64,000 nucleotides of DNA from Hirsutella rhossiliensis (lineage: Eukaryota; Ascomycota; Sordariomycetes; Hypocreales; Ophiocordycipitaceae): contig NW_025408677.1 in the NCBI RefSeq assembly GCF_020360975.1, positions 2,604,001-2,668,000 on the forward strand. The letters run 5' to 3'. The translations under genes were made by a program, and so were the position numbers. The notes beneath the pieces are model-generated. The model did no database searches and was not told the origin of the DNA. It worked only from the letters and a program-made list of their open reading frames with translations. Below are positions 25,270 to 40,463 of the stretch, one piece after another (position 1 is the first letter of the stretch; the number at the start of each line of letters is the position of its first letter).

Positions 25270-28200
25270 GACTGACCCCGAGCACGGCGGGCGTTGAGAG
25301 CCCCTTCGTTTGACGAACAGGCGGCTGTTCGAAGCAAAAGTCGATTGTTGAACGAAAAGACAAGCAAGAGATCATGCTGGGTCTGGTTTACCGCATGACC
25401 ATGAGCTGAGTTGAGGATGCAAGCGAGTACGGCGTCGACGTTGGGAAGGATGCGGTAGCGAACTACCGGTTGAATGCTCCGAAAGTCCGCTGAGCAGCGA
25501 GCGGGGCGGAGGAGCCGGCCCTGAAAGAATTAAGGGATTATTAGAGCCGAATAAAGAAGCTTAGAGGAACAATGAGCCTCGGGAAGAGAAAAGTGCCCGC
25601 TCGAAGAAATCGTAGGCGAGGGTGGAAAGGGACGAGAGTAAACGAGGAGGAGGGGGAGAAGGAGGAGGTGGAGGAGGAGGAGAAAGAAACGAAGCAGGAA
25701 ATCGACGGCCCAGGATAGGCAAATACGCAACCTCACAGTGATTTGCAACGGGGTGCATGAGACTGCGTGGCTAGTTATGAGAAACCGGTTGATTCATAGA
25801 CATGGCTCCCGCTCAGGGGCTCGGACGCAGGCACGGACGGAACCGATGGGGGCAAGGGACAGAAAGCTGGCCATTGGCAATGCCGGGAATCCCAAACAAC
25901 GGCTTGCCTGAGGAGCCGTCTCCAGAGGTCCGTGGGAGCGAGACTCCACGGCTGGCGGGCATGGTCCAGGGCTTCCCTGCCTCCAGCACCAAGCCGGAGC
26001 CACAGAGGGAGAAGGTCTCAGGGAAACGGAAGCGGGGGTCGGAGGCTTTGGCGTGTGACAGCAGTCGGTTTCAGGACGGCCCCGTCAACGTCAGCCGGCA
26101 GGGATCCGGCGATGACGACGAGGCAGCCTTGAGGCGGGATCAATCGTAAGAGCATGACGATGGCCGGGAAAGCGGGGGGAGGCGAGCCGAAGTGGCGATT
26201 GCAAAGGACATGATGGCTTAGGCTCGGCTCTCCTGCCTGGATGCGTGTTTGCCTTGGACTTGGAGGCTTGATGTGATGGGTTTGTCGCTTTCTTTGCGTT
26301 GATGTGGGGGACAAAGAAGAAAGGTCGTCGGCTCGAGTGTCTGCCTCCTTGATACAGAGGGGACCTCGAAACCGGCACCCACCCACTCCGCGGCACGACG
26401 GGATACTTGCACGTACCCCTCGACGCATGGAAATAGATGTGCGCGTCCAGGTACCTCGCCAGTACCCGCAGGCCCGGCACCCATACAGTACAGAGACACG
26501 TACCGGCCTGCAGGGATGTCCCAACGGGCGTGCGGCAACTCGGTACGCTCAAGGCATCATCAACCAGGAGCCCCGGGTCACTGGGCTTCTTGCTTGTCGG
26601 ATCAGCGTCATCTAGGCATTACGGTGCTGTACTGCCAACGGCAACCGAGCTCCCATGCAATCATGGCGGCGGCGAACCGCTCCTGCTGCCGCGCATAGCT
26701 GTCCGTTTCATCCGCTCACCGTGGCCGAATCACCAGGGGCCTCGTCGAGCGGCCTCGTCGAGCGGCGCCGAGCGGACGTGCGGGCGAGCTGGAGGATCAA
26801 ATGAACAAGGAGGCTCCAACCTGTTCTTCGCGGATGGCTCCAGGACAAAGGCCTGAGCGTAGTCGACATGCTTCTCGTCCTGTTCCATTGTTTTCTGGGC
26901 CTCGTCGACCTTGTCAACCAACTATTACGTATCTCATCAATAGCCGGGGCCGGGCCTTCGGATGATCGCTCGGCCGCTTGCTTCTCGAAACCACCTCGAT
27001 GGAAGGCCTCGAGCGATCACACGCCTCTGACCCAAGACTGACAGCCAAGGCTCTGTAAGCCCGTGCAATGCGCCTCGCGTAGTGCCGTGCCCGAGGCCAT
27101 CACACAGACAGACGGCTGCATTTTCGGCAGAACTGCAAATTGGCAGATAAGGCGGTTGAGACGGAGTCGCACGAGCTGAGCAGCGAAGAGAGCTGGCCGG
27201 TCCCGGGTAAGTCACGAGGTATTCTCCAAGTGCCTACCTACCTAGGTAGATAGGTAAGGGCTTCTCGTATGCACAGGCACACAAAGGGCGTCATCTGCCT
27301 TGTTCGCCGTAGACAAGCACAAAGGAAGGGATTAGGTAATTACAGTACGTTCTCTCTCTGTCCCAAGCACCGAGCAGCAGCGGGTCACGGCGGCCCGAGC
27401 GCCTGGGATCCCCTCTGCTTCTCCTCGTATCAATTGCCTCTGCATCCACGGCGCTCGCGACACAAAAGGGGCCCGACGCATCATTTGGAATCGGAAACTG
27501 ACTTTCACTCTTGTCGGCCGTGCTCAACAAAGGCGGACTTGTTCGTCCAAACCTCGACTGCCACCTTAGTCATGACTCCCTACAGGTGCAGATAACTTCC
27601 GACAGTGTTAGGCAACAGGGAGGAAGCGAGCGAGGCGGTAAGCGGCTTGCCGACGAATTCCCCTTTCGGGCCATGCAAAGTGGCTCCTGCCTTGCTGCCG
27701 TCCGGCCAAGGCCATCGTGTGCATCGTGGCGGAGCTAGCCTTGCTGTACAGTACAGGAAATGTACATCATAGACGACCGCGCCAAGCAAGATGAAGAGAC
27801 GTCATTTTCTTCTCCTTCTTCTTCTTACCCTTCACCTCCGTGTCCTGTCCGCTTGCACGCGGTTCTACTCGGTACGGGCAAGACGAAACCTCGGCCTTGT
27901 TCATCGGGATTTCACGGCCAAACAGACATGGGCTTCGGGCATGTGAGCAGGCAAGTCCGGAGTAGAGGACGAAGGCGAGCGTGGTAGCCGCCAATCTCGG
28001 CTTCGCGGGCCCCAGCAGGATGGGAAGATCTCGCCGGCCGCAGCATCTTGGCCATTGCCTTGTAGGGCAGGCAGTCAAACTAATGTTCAAAGATGCATTA
28101 AACAGAGGGCAAGCATGCTCAAGCTGCACACCATCAGGACCGGCGACCCTTGTTCTCCGGCGGTCCCATAGCTACCGTCGATGGGGGCTTTGTACATGTA

Positions 28201-29046
28201 CGGAACGCAGTGCGACGCAGCTCCCTCTTCAAAGTGGATGGCGGCTCGGTGCTGCTGCTACCCCCATGCCACCTACAGGAAACAGCCCTGTGCAGTACAC
28301 ATCATTGAGCATGCTTCAAAGGCAAGGTAGTACGGGGACCAACCCGAGCCGCCGGATACCGGAGCTTGCCTCGGACGCTGCTGACTACGGAGAGCATCGG
28401 ATGAGTAAGGCAAGGAACATTGGACATGTGGTAACACATGCTGCGTCCTTCTGTCGGCCGCGTGTGACAAGACCTCACCTCCGCCACGCAGTATTTTCAG
28501 CGAAAAGCGGGAGGCAAGACATGATGACAGTCATACGAAGGCGCTTGGTCGAGTCACCGTAAGCAAAGTTGATGGTCTTGCAGGAGCAAACGGAGGAAAG
28601 CGTAGGTAAGTTAGCTCCTCTCCTCCAAGGTACCCGGCATACCTCCGCCTCTCTCTGAGGTACCTGCCTACCTAAGGGTAGTTAGGTAAGTACCCAGCAG
28701 CTTGGGGACTTTGCGCGCGAACCCGGAGGGCCGCCAGGTTCCGTACCAACCGAATTCCTGTACAGAATGTACTGTACAAAGTATTCCCAGCTCTGCCAAG
28801 CCTAAAAAAAATGATAGCGAGTCCTCCCAGCAGTCCTCTTCCAAGCAGAGCTCGGGAATTCTCAACATCGTCCGTCACCTCGCGCACCCCTAATTGCCTC
28901 TTCACGAGGCTACCAAGCTCGCCGGGCGCGCTCTGTCTTGTCCTCCCGTGCCCTCCTTCTTCTTCCCCTCTGCCCATTTTCGTGCTCTTTCGCTCTCATC
29001 CGGCCTGCCTGAGTACGCAACTCCAGCTCTCGGAAGCCCCGGCGCA
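25270..29046. other. Gene-poor 3.8-kb region between divergent membrane-protein gene and NDE1
   Basis: Contains the promoters of both flanking genes. The minus-strand CT-rich block at 25636-25690 marks the left leader, and the C/T-rich plus strand at 28900-29000 marks the NDE1 leader. Between them I see only short ORFs without motifs. Palindromic CCTACCTAGGTAG-type words occur at 27233-27258 and 28629-28692. No tRNA, transposon or conserved exon was recognised. Confidence 0.55.
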
Positions 29047-30897
29047 ATGGCTTCTTCTTCTCGAGCCATGGCGGCCTTGACCAAGGCTGGCCAATTAGGC
29101 CCTAGAGGCCGCATCGCATCCAGAGCCTTCTCGGCCGTCACGTCCCTGCGATCCGCTGCCAGGCCGACCGTCGCCGTGAAGCTGCAATCCACCGGCCGCA
29201 TCGCCTTCCGGAGAGCCTACGCCGACAAGGCCCCCAAACCCAAGCCCGGCAAGCTGCGCACCACCCTGAGATGGGCCTGGAGGCTGTCCTATCTCTCCTT
29301 TGGTGGTCTTGTCGGCTACACCCTCTTTGTCATCTATCAGGACCGGCATCCCGAGCCGCAGTACGAGCCCGATCCCAGCAAGAAGACGCTCGTCATCCTC
29401 GGTGAGCCACACCACCAGCCGTCTCTCTGGGCGCATCCCGAGCTCGGCAACTAACAATCATCAGGAACCGGCTGGGGCTCCGTGGCTCTGCTCAAGAAGC
29501 TCGACACCGAAAACTACAACGTCGTCGTCGTCTCCCCGCGCAACTATTTTCTATTTACCCCCCTGCTCCCGTCGTGCACCACGGGCACCATTGAGCACCG
29601 CTCCATCATGGAGCCGGTCCGCGCCATCCTCCGCCACAAGCGAGCTGCCGTCAAGTACTACGAAGCCGAGGCCTCCTCCATCGACCCCGATCGCAAAGTC
29701 ATCAGGATCGTGGATAACTCAGAGATCAAGGGCGCGACATTCGAGACGGAGATCCCGTACGACATGCTCGTCATTGGTGTGGGCGCCGAGAACGCCACCT
29801 TTGGCATACCCGGCGTCCGAGAGCACAGCTGTTTCTTGAAAGAGATTGGCGATGCTCAACAAATCCGCAAGAAAATCATGGATTGCGTTGAGACCGCTGC
29901 CTTCAAGGACCAGAGCAGCGAGGAGGTGGACCGTCTGATGCACATGGTGGTGGTGGGCGGTGGCCCTACCGGCGTTGAGTTCGCTGGTGAGCTCCAAGAC
30001 TTTTTCGAGGAGGACATCAAGAAGCTGGTGCCCGAAATCAGCCCACGTTTCAAGCTCACTCTCATCGAGGCCTTGCCCAACGTGCTGCCGTCCTTTTCTA
30101 AGCAGCTCATCGACTATACCGAAAACACGCTTCGCGAGGAGAAGATTGACATCAAGACCAAGACCATGGTCAAGAACGTCACGGACAAGACGGTCGAGGC
30201 CGATGTGACGCGTCCCGACGGCAGCAAGGAACGCGTCATCATCCCCTACGGTCTGCTCGTCTGGGCCACCGGTAATGCCGTGAGGCCCGTCGTCAAGGAC
30301 CTGATGGCGCGGATCCCAGCTCAGAAGGACTCCCGCCGAGGCCTTGCCGTCAACGAATATCTGGTCGTACAGGGGACGCGCGACATCTGGGCCATCGGCG
30401 ACTGCGCCGTGGCTGGATACGCGCCAACCGCCCAGGTTGCCTCTCAGGAGGGCAACTTTCTCGCCCGCCTCTTCAATAACCTGGCCAAGACGGAGAACCA
30501 CGAGGAACGTATTCAGGACCTGAGCAGCAAGATGAATCTCGAGGCAGGCAATTCGGCCGAGGCAGCTGAGGAGATTGGGGCGCTCGAGAAGCAGCTGCGG
30601 AGGATCAAGGATATCAAGCCCTTCCGATACAGCCACCAGGGAAGCTTGGCGTACATTGGCAGTGAGAAGGCGGTTGCCGACGTCAGCTGGTGGAATGGCA
30701 ACCTGGCCACGGGCGGCAGCATGACGTACTTGTTTTGGAGGAGTGCCTATCTGTCCATGTGCTTCAGCAGTAAGTTTCCTCATCCAGCCCAGCTAAAGGA
30801 ATGCCAACTGACTACTTTTCCAGCCCGAAACAGAGTTCTGGTTTTGCTGGACTGGCTCAAGTCCAAGGCTTTTGGTCGCGATGTGTCTCGCGAGTAG
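29047..30897 (+). CDS. NDE1: External alternative NADH:ubiquinone oxidoreductase (type II, rotenone-insensitive)
   Basis: Oxidises cytosolic NADH at the outer face of the mitochondrial inner membrane and passes electrons to ubiquinone without pumping protons. Three exons (29047-29401, 29465-30769, 30824-30897) give 577 residues. The N-terminus is Arg/Ala/Ser-rich (presequence), then a hydrophobic segment about residues 75-95 (YLSFGGLVGYTLFVIYQD) anchors the protein. The FAD-binding GTGWGS begins near residue 119. The second dinucleotide fold VVVGGGPTGVEFAGEL lies near 280. IWAIGDCAV and the C-terminal YLFWRSAYLSMCFSTRNRV are typical of NDH-2. No EF-hand insertion is evident. It could face the matrix instead; the membrane anchor after the presequence favours the external type. 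Confidence 0.92.
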
Positions 30898-31852
30898 AGA
30901 TGGCGCGAGAATTTGCGGCATGGAGGCATGTCGGGACGTCTCGGTTCCCTTGTTACTTTTCTTCCCCTTGGAGTTGGGTGGATATATACGTAGACTTAGG
31001 ATGGAAATAATAGACGGACGAGTGATGACCGGCGTCTCGTGTGTGCCCTGTATTTGTGTTTATGCTTGGCAGCCCTGAGGTTTTTTAGCCTGTCATGGAG
31101 CAATTCTATATACCTTGCCTGATTTTCTTGCTCACTTGGTACCATGATTTTCCCTGCTCCGGTAAGGTAAGACAGGAGCTGCTTCGCTCAATATGGGCCT
31201 TGGGCAATCACGGCCCAAACTGGTTTTCCATCCGATGACCGTTCATTCTCCTCTCGCATGGCTCGTCTGGCAATCGCGAGGAAAGAGACGCATGGTCTGA
31301 ACGGCGGGTACGACTTTCCGTTCGATCAGCCTAGTGTGAAGGTATAGGGTAGACCGCTGGCTGCAACGCCTGGGCTGCTAGCCGATTACAGTACTCCGGC
31401 CAGCTGCATTAGATACGGTACCTGGCTCAATGTACCGATTCTACCAAGCCTGATTATATAAGCAGTCCGCTTTACCACTGCCAATCAAGTGTGCCTTGGT
31501 TCTCAAGGTGCCGACAAGTTTTTCCTAGCGCCGATTGGTAGTGCCAAAAAAATTTGGAAGGAGACCGGACTGACTGACTGACCGGGAAGGGAAGGCCAGG
31601 AAAAAAAAACTAGAGTCGGGCGCGGCGAGATTCTTCCTTGCACCAAACACCAACAAACCCCATCATCCCGACTGACTGCCTCACGACGGCCCTCTGGCTT
31701 GCACTCCTTCCACGTCATCAGAGGTGTTTTCATTCCGCCGACTACAACCCTTGCATCTGTGACATTCATTTTCTTCTCCCTTTGCCCCATCACGCGACCG
31801 ACAGGCTCCAGCGACCAAAGCACCGCCAAAAGACGTCGAGATCTCTCCCAAG
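30898..31852. other. Intergenic: NDE1 3' flank and DBP2 promoter/leader
   Basis: 955 bp. The first 200 bp is presumed NDE1 3' UTR (AT-richer, with tatatacgta near 30972). The last ~230 bp is C/T-rich on the plus strand and is probably the DBP2 leader. No additional exon recognised. Confidence 0.5.
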
Positions 31853-34376
<2,524 letters not shown>

Positions 34377-37300
34377 GGCAGTCCAGGCCTTGACGCGCTG
34401 GCCTGCACAACGCGCATGAGCTGGACATGCAAAACCGGCGCACCGGATCGTAGCAAGGCATATGGCACACAACGGCGTTCTTAGAGGACCGGAATGGTTT
34501 GTTTTCCAAACTAGACATGAAGTGGCAGGGGAAAAGTGCCTCCGCGGCTCTTGCATTTCATATTGCAACTCAAGGGGATCAAGGACCGTTTTGAACCTCG
34601 GATGACGGCGGCGGCGGCTCTGCGTCTCGAATATTTCTCGTCGTTGTTTTCACTTGGCTCCCCAGAGGCACTGGTAGAACTGGCTTTGGTCGAGGATACC
34701 ACAACAAGGTTGTGGTAGCTGCATGTCTATAGAAGATGACAAGGACACGAATGGCCTGAGAGTGATGCGGGAGGCCGGGGACAGGACGGCAGCAACGGTG
34801 ATGAGCTCCTCCAGGGGCATAGCTTGATGCTGAGACCGAGGACTCCCCTTCCCCTCCCCCAAGATCTTTGGAGCCAGCTAGAAGACTGACTGGCCCTCTT
34901 TCTTTTTTCCTTTAACTCGGACGATGTATTTTTCTTCATGTTTGATTTGGTTTAGGATGCCCGTGTGGGTGTCGACGGTTGCTGGATGCGGCTGACGTCC
35001 AAGCGGGCTCCTTCTACGATAACTTGTAGTTCTACAGAAAGCACATGAAAATTGATTTTATCTGGACAATGCTCTCGCAGAGGGTGATGGGCTACTTCGG
35101 AATGAGCATGTCGACTCTCCTTCGCCTTGTTCCCGCTCTGCTCTTGGACCTCGCGGGCCGCCTGCTGGCAACGGGCCTATGGCGCGCAGACGAGCAACAC
35201 ACGTGCTTTCCATGCGACTTTTTGGATCGTCTTGTCAAAGAATGGACCGCGGTTGATATTTTAGTTTGATTGGATCCATTTGTGCCGTCTGTCTCTTGCG
35301 TGCCAGGCCTGTCTTTGTTTTTGTTTTTCTGGAACACGGCAGGGAGACGAGACGTGAAGGGCATGGAGATGGGCATAAGCTACCGAAATGCCCATGCCGT
35401 CGGCCATGAGATTTGGGAGGAGCCATGGAGGATGAGTCTTTGCTAGAATTCCCCCCTTCCCATCTAGAGCTTTGCCCCCCTTCGAATTCGCGAACCCCCC
35501 CTCCCCTCCCCCGCCCCCCCTTTTCATCGTGTTCTTCTCTTGTTTCCTTGCTTGAGCTTCACACATCCCTCAACCCCTTGCTGCTTTCTCCTCCCACGAT
35601 AGGCTCTGGGTCATGGACCAAGGGATGAGGGGACGAGCCAACAAGACGTTACTGTAGATGGATAATGGGCTTGCTGGCGAGCGGTAACAAGAAGAGGCAT
35701 CCGGGCTATTCCGAAGCAACCATGAGGCTACCCCCCTCCCAAGTAAGTGCCCAACTAAGGAATTCGCGCCCCTGGCTGCCGCCGACGAACTAAACGCTCG
35801 ACTCATACTTCGCCTTTCCCTCCACACACAACCCCTAGTCCCTCGCACGTTCATCATCCGGTCCGTTCATAGGGTCTATTTCATCTCATCAGACACTAAA
35901 GCGAGATAGGCCACGATAGCGGCTCATGGCGACCGAGATGGGCTGAGATTTGGTGAAGACGAAGAGGAGGGAAGGGCCGCGGGGGAAGGGGGGGGGGGGA
36001 GAAACATAAAACCCAACACGCCAACACACCTTTCTTTCTCCACATCCGCGGGCGCGGCGGCCGCGGCGGCAAGGTGGAAGACAAAACTGCGAGGCGGGGG
36101 CGGATATGTGTGTTGTATGTATGTATGTGTGCAGGCAGGTATGATTTGGTCAGCACCGGTGGTGAAGTGGTCAGCACGTGTCATGTCAGCCATTCTCACC
36201 CGCTCTCCAGCCCCCACCCCAAACTGCCCTGCCTCTACGAATGCCTCTTCCTCGTACGCATGCGCCAGTGCCATGCCTCCCGCCTATACATAGCTCGCGA
36301 ATAAGGACAGGGCTCTTCCCCGGAGCTAAGGGCATCGTGGAGGGCCGGGGCGGGGGAGGATCAAGCGCTCTCTCGCTCACTCTCGACTCCCCGATCTGGA
36401 CTGGGCAGCCGGTCCATGCTGCCTACCATCCGCCCGCCAGCCTCGATAGACGCAGATACGTCTCCCCACCATTTGAAGGGCAGGGCAGGGGAGAGGGAGA
36501 GAAGGGGGGGGGCAGGGAACGGGACTGGTTGGCTTGACGTCTGCGCGTGCGTGCGCGCTACGGAATACTTGGATATATCGTGGGCAAGATATAGGCGGGA
36601 GATGTATGTACGTGTTGAGTGCAGAGCCAAACGGATCTCAGCACTATATATATCACATACACACGCACACATATGCATGTCTGCCCACACGCATGTGTCC
36701 TGTGTATGATATATTGATTGTACGTGTACGAAACCATCACGGGATCGTGGACCGGGGGTGGTGGGAGGGACGAAGCCGCATCCAGACGAGGACAAGTCCT
36801 CGGCAGCCCTTCATCCCGAGCAGAAAAGGGAAGAAAGAGCATGAGAAGCATCGAGGAGAGCAAGAAGCTTCCTTTCGCCTCTCTTACTTTTGAACAAAGT
36901 CCAAGAAAGGGATAGAGGGGAGGGTCTGGCTGCTGCAGGCCTCGGATGGATCCCAGTCGTGCAAAGGGGCACAAAAGAGCACCCAGAGGCGGACGAAGCC
37001 GAGCATAAAGTAAATAAAAAAAAACACACGAGGAAAGGGGGTGGATGTGTAGCAACAAAGTGTTAAAACGACAAAGGTTGCCATGGGAATAACGGCCACA
37101 AGCTCCCAGATGCAAAAGGGAACAACAAATCCAAGCCGTCTTCGATGGAGCCAGCAAATGCCCTTCCCTGGTGAGAAGGGGGGGAGGCGGCGGTGCACAC
37201 GAGCCCCATTTTCAATGCAATCCCAACGCACAAGAGCGGCTTAGACCCGACAGGACCACCGAGGGACGTGTCGATGGTCGATGGGTGGGTGGATGGTGAC

Positions 37301-40300
37301 TCGAACCGACGGGAAAGGCTTGTGCCGGCGAAAAGGGGGGGACGGCCTTACAAGGCGCACACCCACACCCACACACTCGTGTAGAAATAGGTATAGGGCC
37401 ATTCAAACTCGACCAGCAGCAGACAGAGACAGCATTCATGGTAGGGTACCTCCCTCTGCCTCCCTCTCACGTTTTGCCGCTCCTCTGTGCTCAGGCGGTT
37501 GAGTTGAGCAGACCCGTTGCGGCAATCGGTAGCATCCGTGTAAGTTCAGTCTGTCCCGTCGGCTCGTCTAGGAATGGCAGGGCAAAACCCCAGTGGCCAG
37601 GCCGTACCTCGGCCGTCCGAGCCTAGAGAGGAACACCGCCACCCACACCCTCCGAAAATGATCGGCTAGGCAAGTGTGGTAGTGCTGTACGGGGAGTATC
37701 ATTGGTATGTAGTTTCGTAGTGGAGTGCGAACACAGTACAGCACGCGAGGGAGACGTGCCTAGGAGTCCATTTCGAGTAAACCGAAAAGAGTTTCCATGA
37801 CGGTCGAGTGGCGGCGGCAAAAAACCATGACGTCTCGTTTTGGCACAGCACTTGCTGCTCAAGCCTCCCTTTTAGTTAGCGTCATGGGTGTGGGAGGGGG
37901 GTTCCCAGTGATTGGCACAGAGGTGATTGCTTGATGGCCACCGTGACTGGCCTGAGCACATAAAAGTTGCCGGACGGCGTGGGTCAGCGAGTCCAGCAAG
38001 CTACGGGGAAGAAGGGGAAAGAGGGCAAGAGAAGATCAGGCGGGGACGAAGACGACCAAGAGAGATATTGGGGAAAGAAGGAAAGGAAGGGGCGTGGGGG
38101 CCGCTCATGGAGAGACGGGGAGAATCAAAGCACGATATAAAGAGGGCCAAGAGATTCCAATAGCAGGATGCAGAGTTCGAGATAGTTTGAGAAGCCATAG
38201 AGATGGGGAATAGGGGTATACAACGGGGACTGAAAAGGTATAGGAGAGACAACCAGGGGGGGCGCACGCAGAAGGGCAGAATAGGGAGAGGAAAAGGAAA
38301 AAGGGGAAAAGGGGGAAAGGGGGTGAGTTGGCGGATCGGTCATGGTCTTGATGGCTCTTCATCATCATCTTCCTCTTCTTCTTCTCTTGTGCCCGAAGCG
38401 ATTGGATCCGACGGTAGCGGACGGTCTTGTCTCTCATCTATGGGTGAGCAGTAATTTCTTGTTTCGACGGGTGGAAAGGTGGTGGCTGGGTTGTTAGCAC
38501 ATGGACTAGCCCAGGTAGTGTCAGCTCAACACATTCTCACCCGCCTCAGCCGCGCGCCCCTCTGTCCGGCTTCCCCAGAAATCGACAAGAGTGAATCGTC
38601 ATTGTTCTTTTGGCCTGGCTCGGGCGTGGCATTTCACGATGGATGCTCGACCCTTGCCGCTGTCAGCCCCAAGTGGACAAGGGGGCTGCCCCATCCAGTC
38701 AGTCAGTCTACCAGACGATCAAGATCGACGGCAACAAAAGCCGTCTTTGCAATTTTTTTTTGCGGCCCAAACTTTGAGAGCCGGGGGAAGGGGGGGGAAG
38801 GGGGGCAACTCTCTCGCCTCACCTCACCTCACCTCTCTTGTTGGAAAATCTCCCTTGTCCCATGCACGCCCGCAATGCTGCAATGGGTGCCGAGTAAGAA
38901 AATATCGTAAGACGTCGTCCGTCTCTTTGACACCACTCGTCCTTGACCCCTCTGCTCCGGAGCTAGGTCCGGCCACCAAGTCGACCGCCAGTTTTTGATG
39001 GCGCTTTATTCCCGAGCACGAGGTTTGGCCGGGGCCCCATGCCTCATCACACCCCCCCCCCCTTTTTGTCTCGTGTATTCGCGGCCAAGGAGCCAATGGC
39101 TCGCCCGCGCTTTTCCTCGTTGTATCGTGTGTGCCATGTCTCGCTGCACGTGTTCCTCTCGCTCGAGCACCGCACTGTGAGCCCCATCGCTAGCAACTTG
39201 ACGCTCTTTGGCGAGTGTCGTCGCAATCTGTCGGCGTGGGACAGTCACAATTTTTCATCGACGGCCCACTGCGCAGCCGGTTCGTTTGTAGCCCTTGTCA
39301 ATAAACTTCTCGTCGAAAGTCCATGGTTATCGGACTGTTGCTGACCACAAAATGGTTCGGTCTCGGAGCTGCAAAATCCGCGAAGCCCATGTCCTCCAAC
39401 CATCAACCATAACCCCAGTAGGTACAGTGTAGAGCACGTAAAGGATACCTCTGACTGACGGTTGCTGGAACCACGAGGCTCGACGCTTGTCACGCTAGAC
39501 CACCATCCTGTCGCCAGCTCGCCAGCAGCCGCAGATCCACTAGTCACGACCCGGATTGGCTTCAAGGGCCTTACTCCGTAGTCTTCTCCGGATTGGGTGC
39601 TGGCTTTGCAGACACTTTGGCAGACTTGCAGTGCTCAGGGGTCTTCGTCAACGGCAAGACGGGGCTTGCTTCGTTCCGCAGGCCCTGCTCTGCAGCATCG
39701 GGCGATGAAATAGTTGTGATACTTGCGGTGAGTGGTGGCGTGAACTCTCAGCCATCGAATGATCCCATTCAACACTAGCTCGAGGCGTCTGTGCACTAGT
39801 ATTGTAGCCCTCTTCGGTTTCGTTCTTACCCATTTTTAGTGTACCAGATATTCAAGAGCCGTCGGCCGCTAGAACCTGCTGCTTGCCACGGCTTGGCTGG
39901 CATGCGCATGTTCCTGGATCTGGCTCGTAGTTTCATCAAGGTAGCGGGGCTCAATGTCTATATCTGCAGCTGGAAGCAGGCATCGGAGCACTTTGCCTCT
40001 TTTCATTGGAGTTTCGTCCATGCAGGGGCCAGGATTCAACCACACGCCGCGGTTCAGTTTGGGCTGCTTCACTGGGCTTCCACGATGATGCTCGTCGTGC
40101 TTCTCAGCCGCCCATCTCGCCAGACGTGTGCCCGAGCCCTCCGGGTATCGCTGGTTTCCAAAATCGGGGGCTAACGGCTGGTTGAAGCTCAGGTTTCCGT
40201 CAAGTAATCAATGTAGACCGCCTCGGCTTCCGCACGAGAAGGGGGGTAGATCCTGGGTCGACCCGCTGACTGAATGCGGCTTTCCCTGCGCTCCACCGCT

Positions 40301-40373
40301 GCTGCGTCTTTCTGCCATTTGCCACGCTGATGCTCACCAGGGTCCAGCGGCACGGCCGAGATGGAAATATGCC

Positions 40374-40463
40374 AAGAGGTCGATGTGAGGAGCCGAGACA
40401 TCGCGTGAGACCAGCGGGGACGCAATCTAAGTGCTCAAGAGGTCGAGGTGAGAAGCCGAGACA
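40374..40463. repeat. 27-nt imperfect direct repeat, spaced 63 bp
   Basis: Copies at 40374-40400 and 40437-40463 differ at two positions and share aagaggtcga and agccgagaca at their ends. They lie in the large non-coding region. Too short and too few to name as an element. Confidence 0.7.

Noticed and set aside
29719..30783. 354-codon minus-strand ORF opposite NDE1
   Set aside because: Antisense shadow of the main NDE1 exon; no motif and no splice context.
37296..37325. GGTTCGAGTC-like word on the minus strand resembling a tRNA B box
   Set aside because: The flanking bases do not form a T-arm stem and no acceptor stem, A box or anticodon arm is present.
38340..38438. Minus-strand acidic C-terminus-like reading frame after an AG (EEEEEDDDEE run)
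   Set aside because: It arises from a (GAA)n(GAT)n simple repeat, and no upstream exon in a matching frame could be found.
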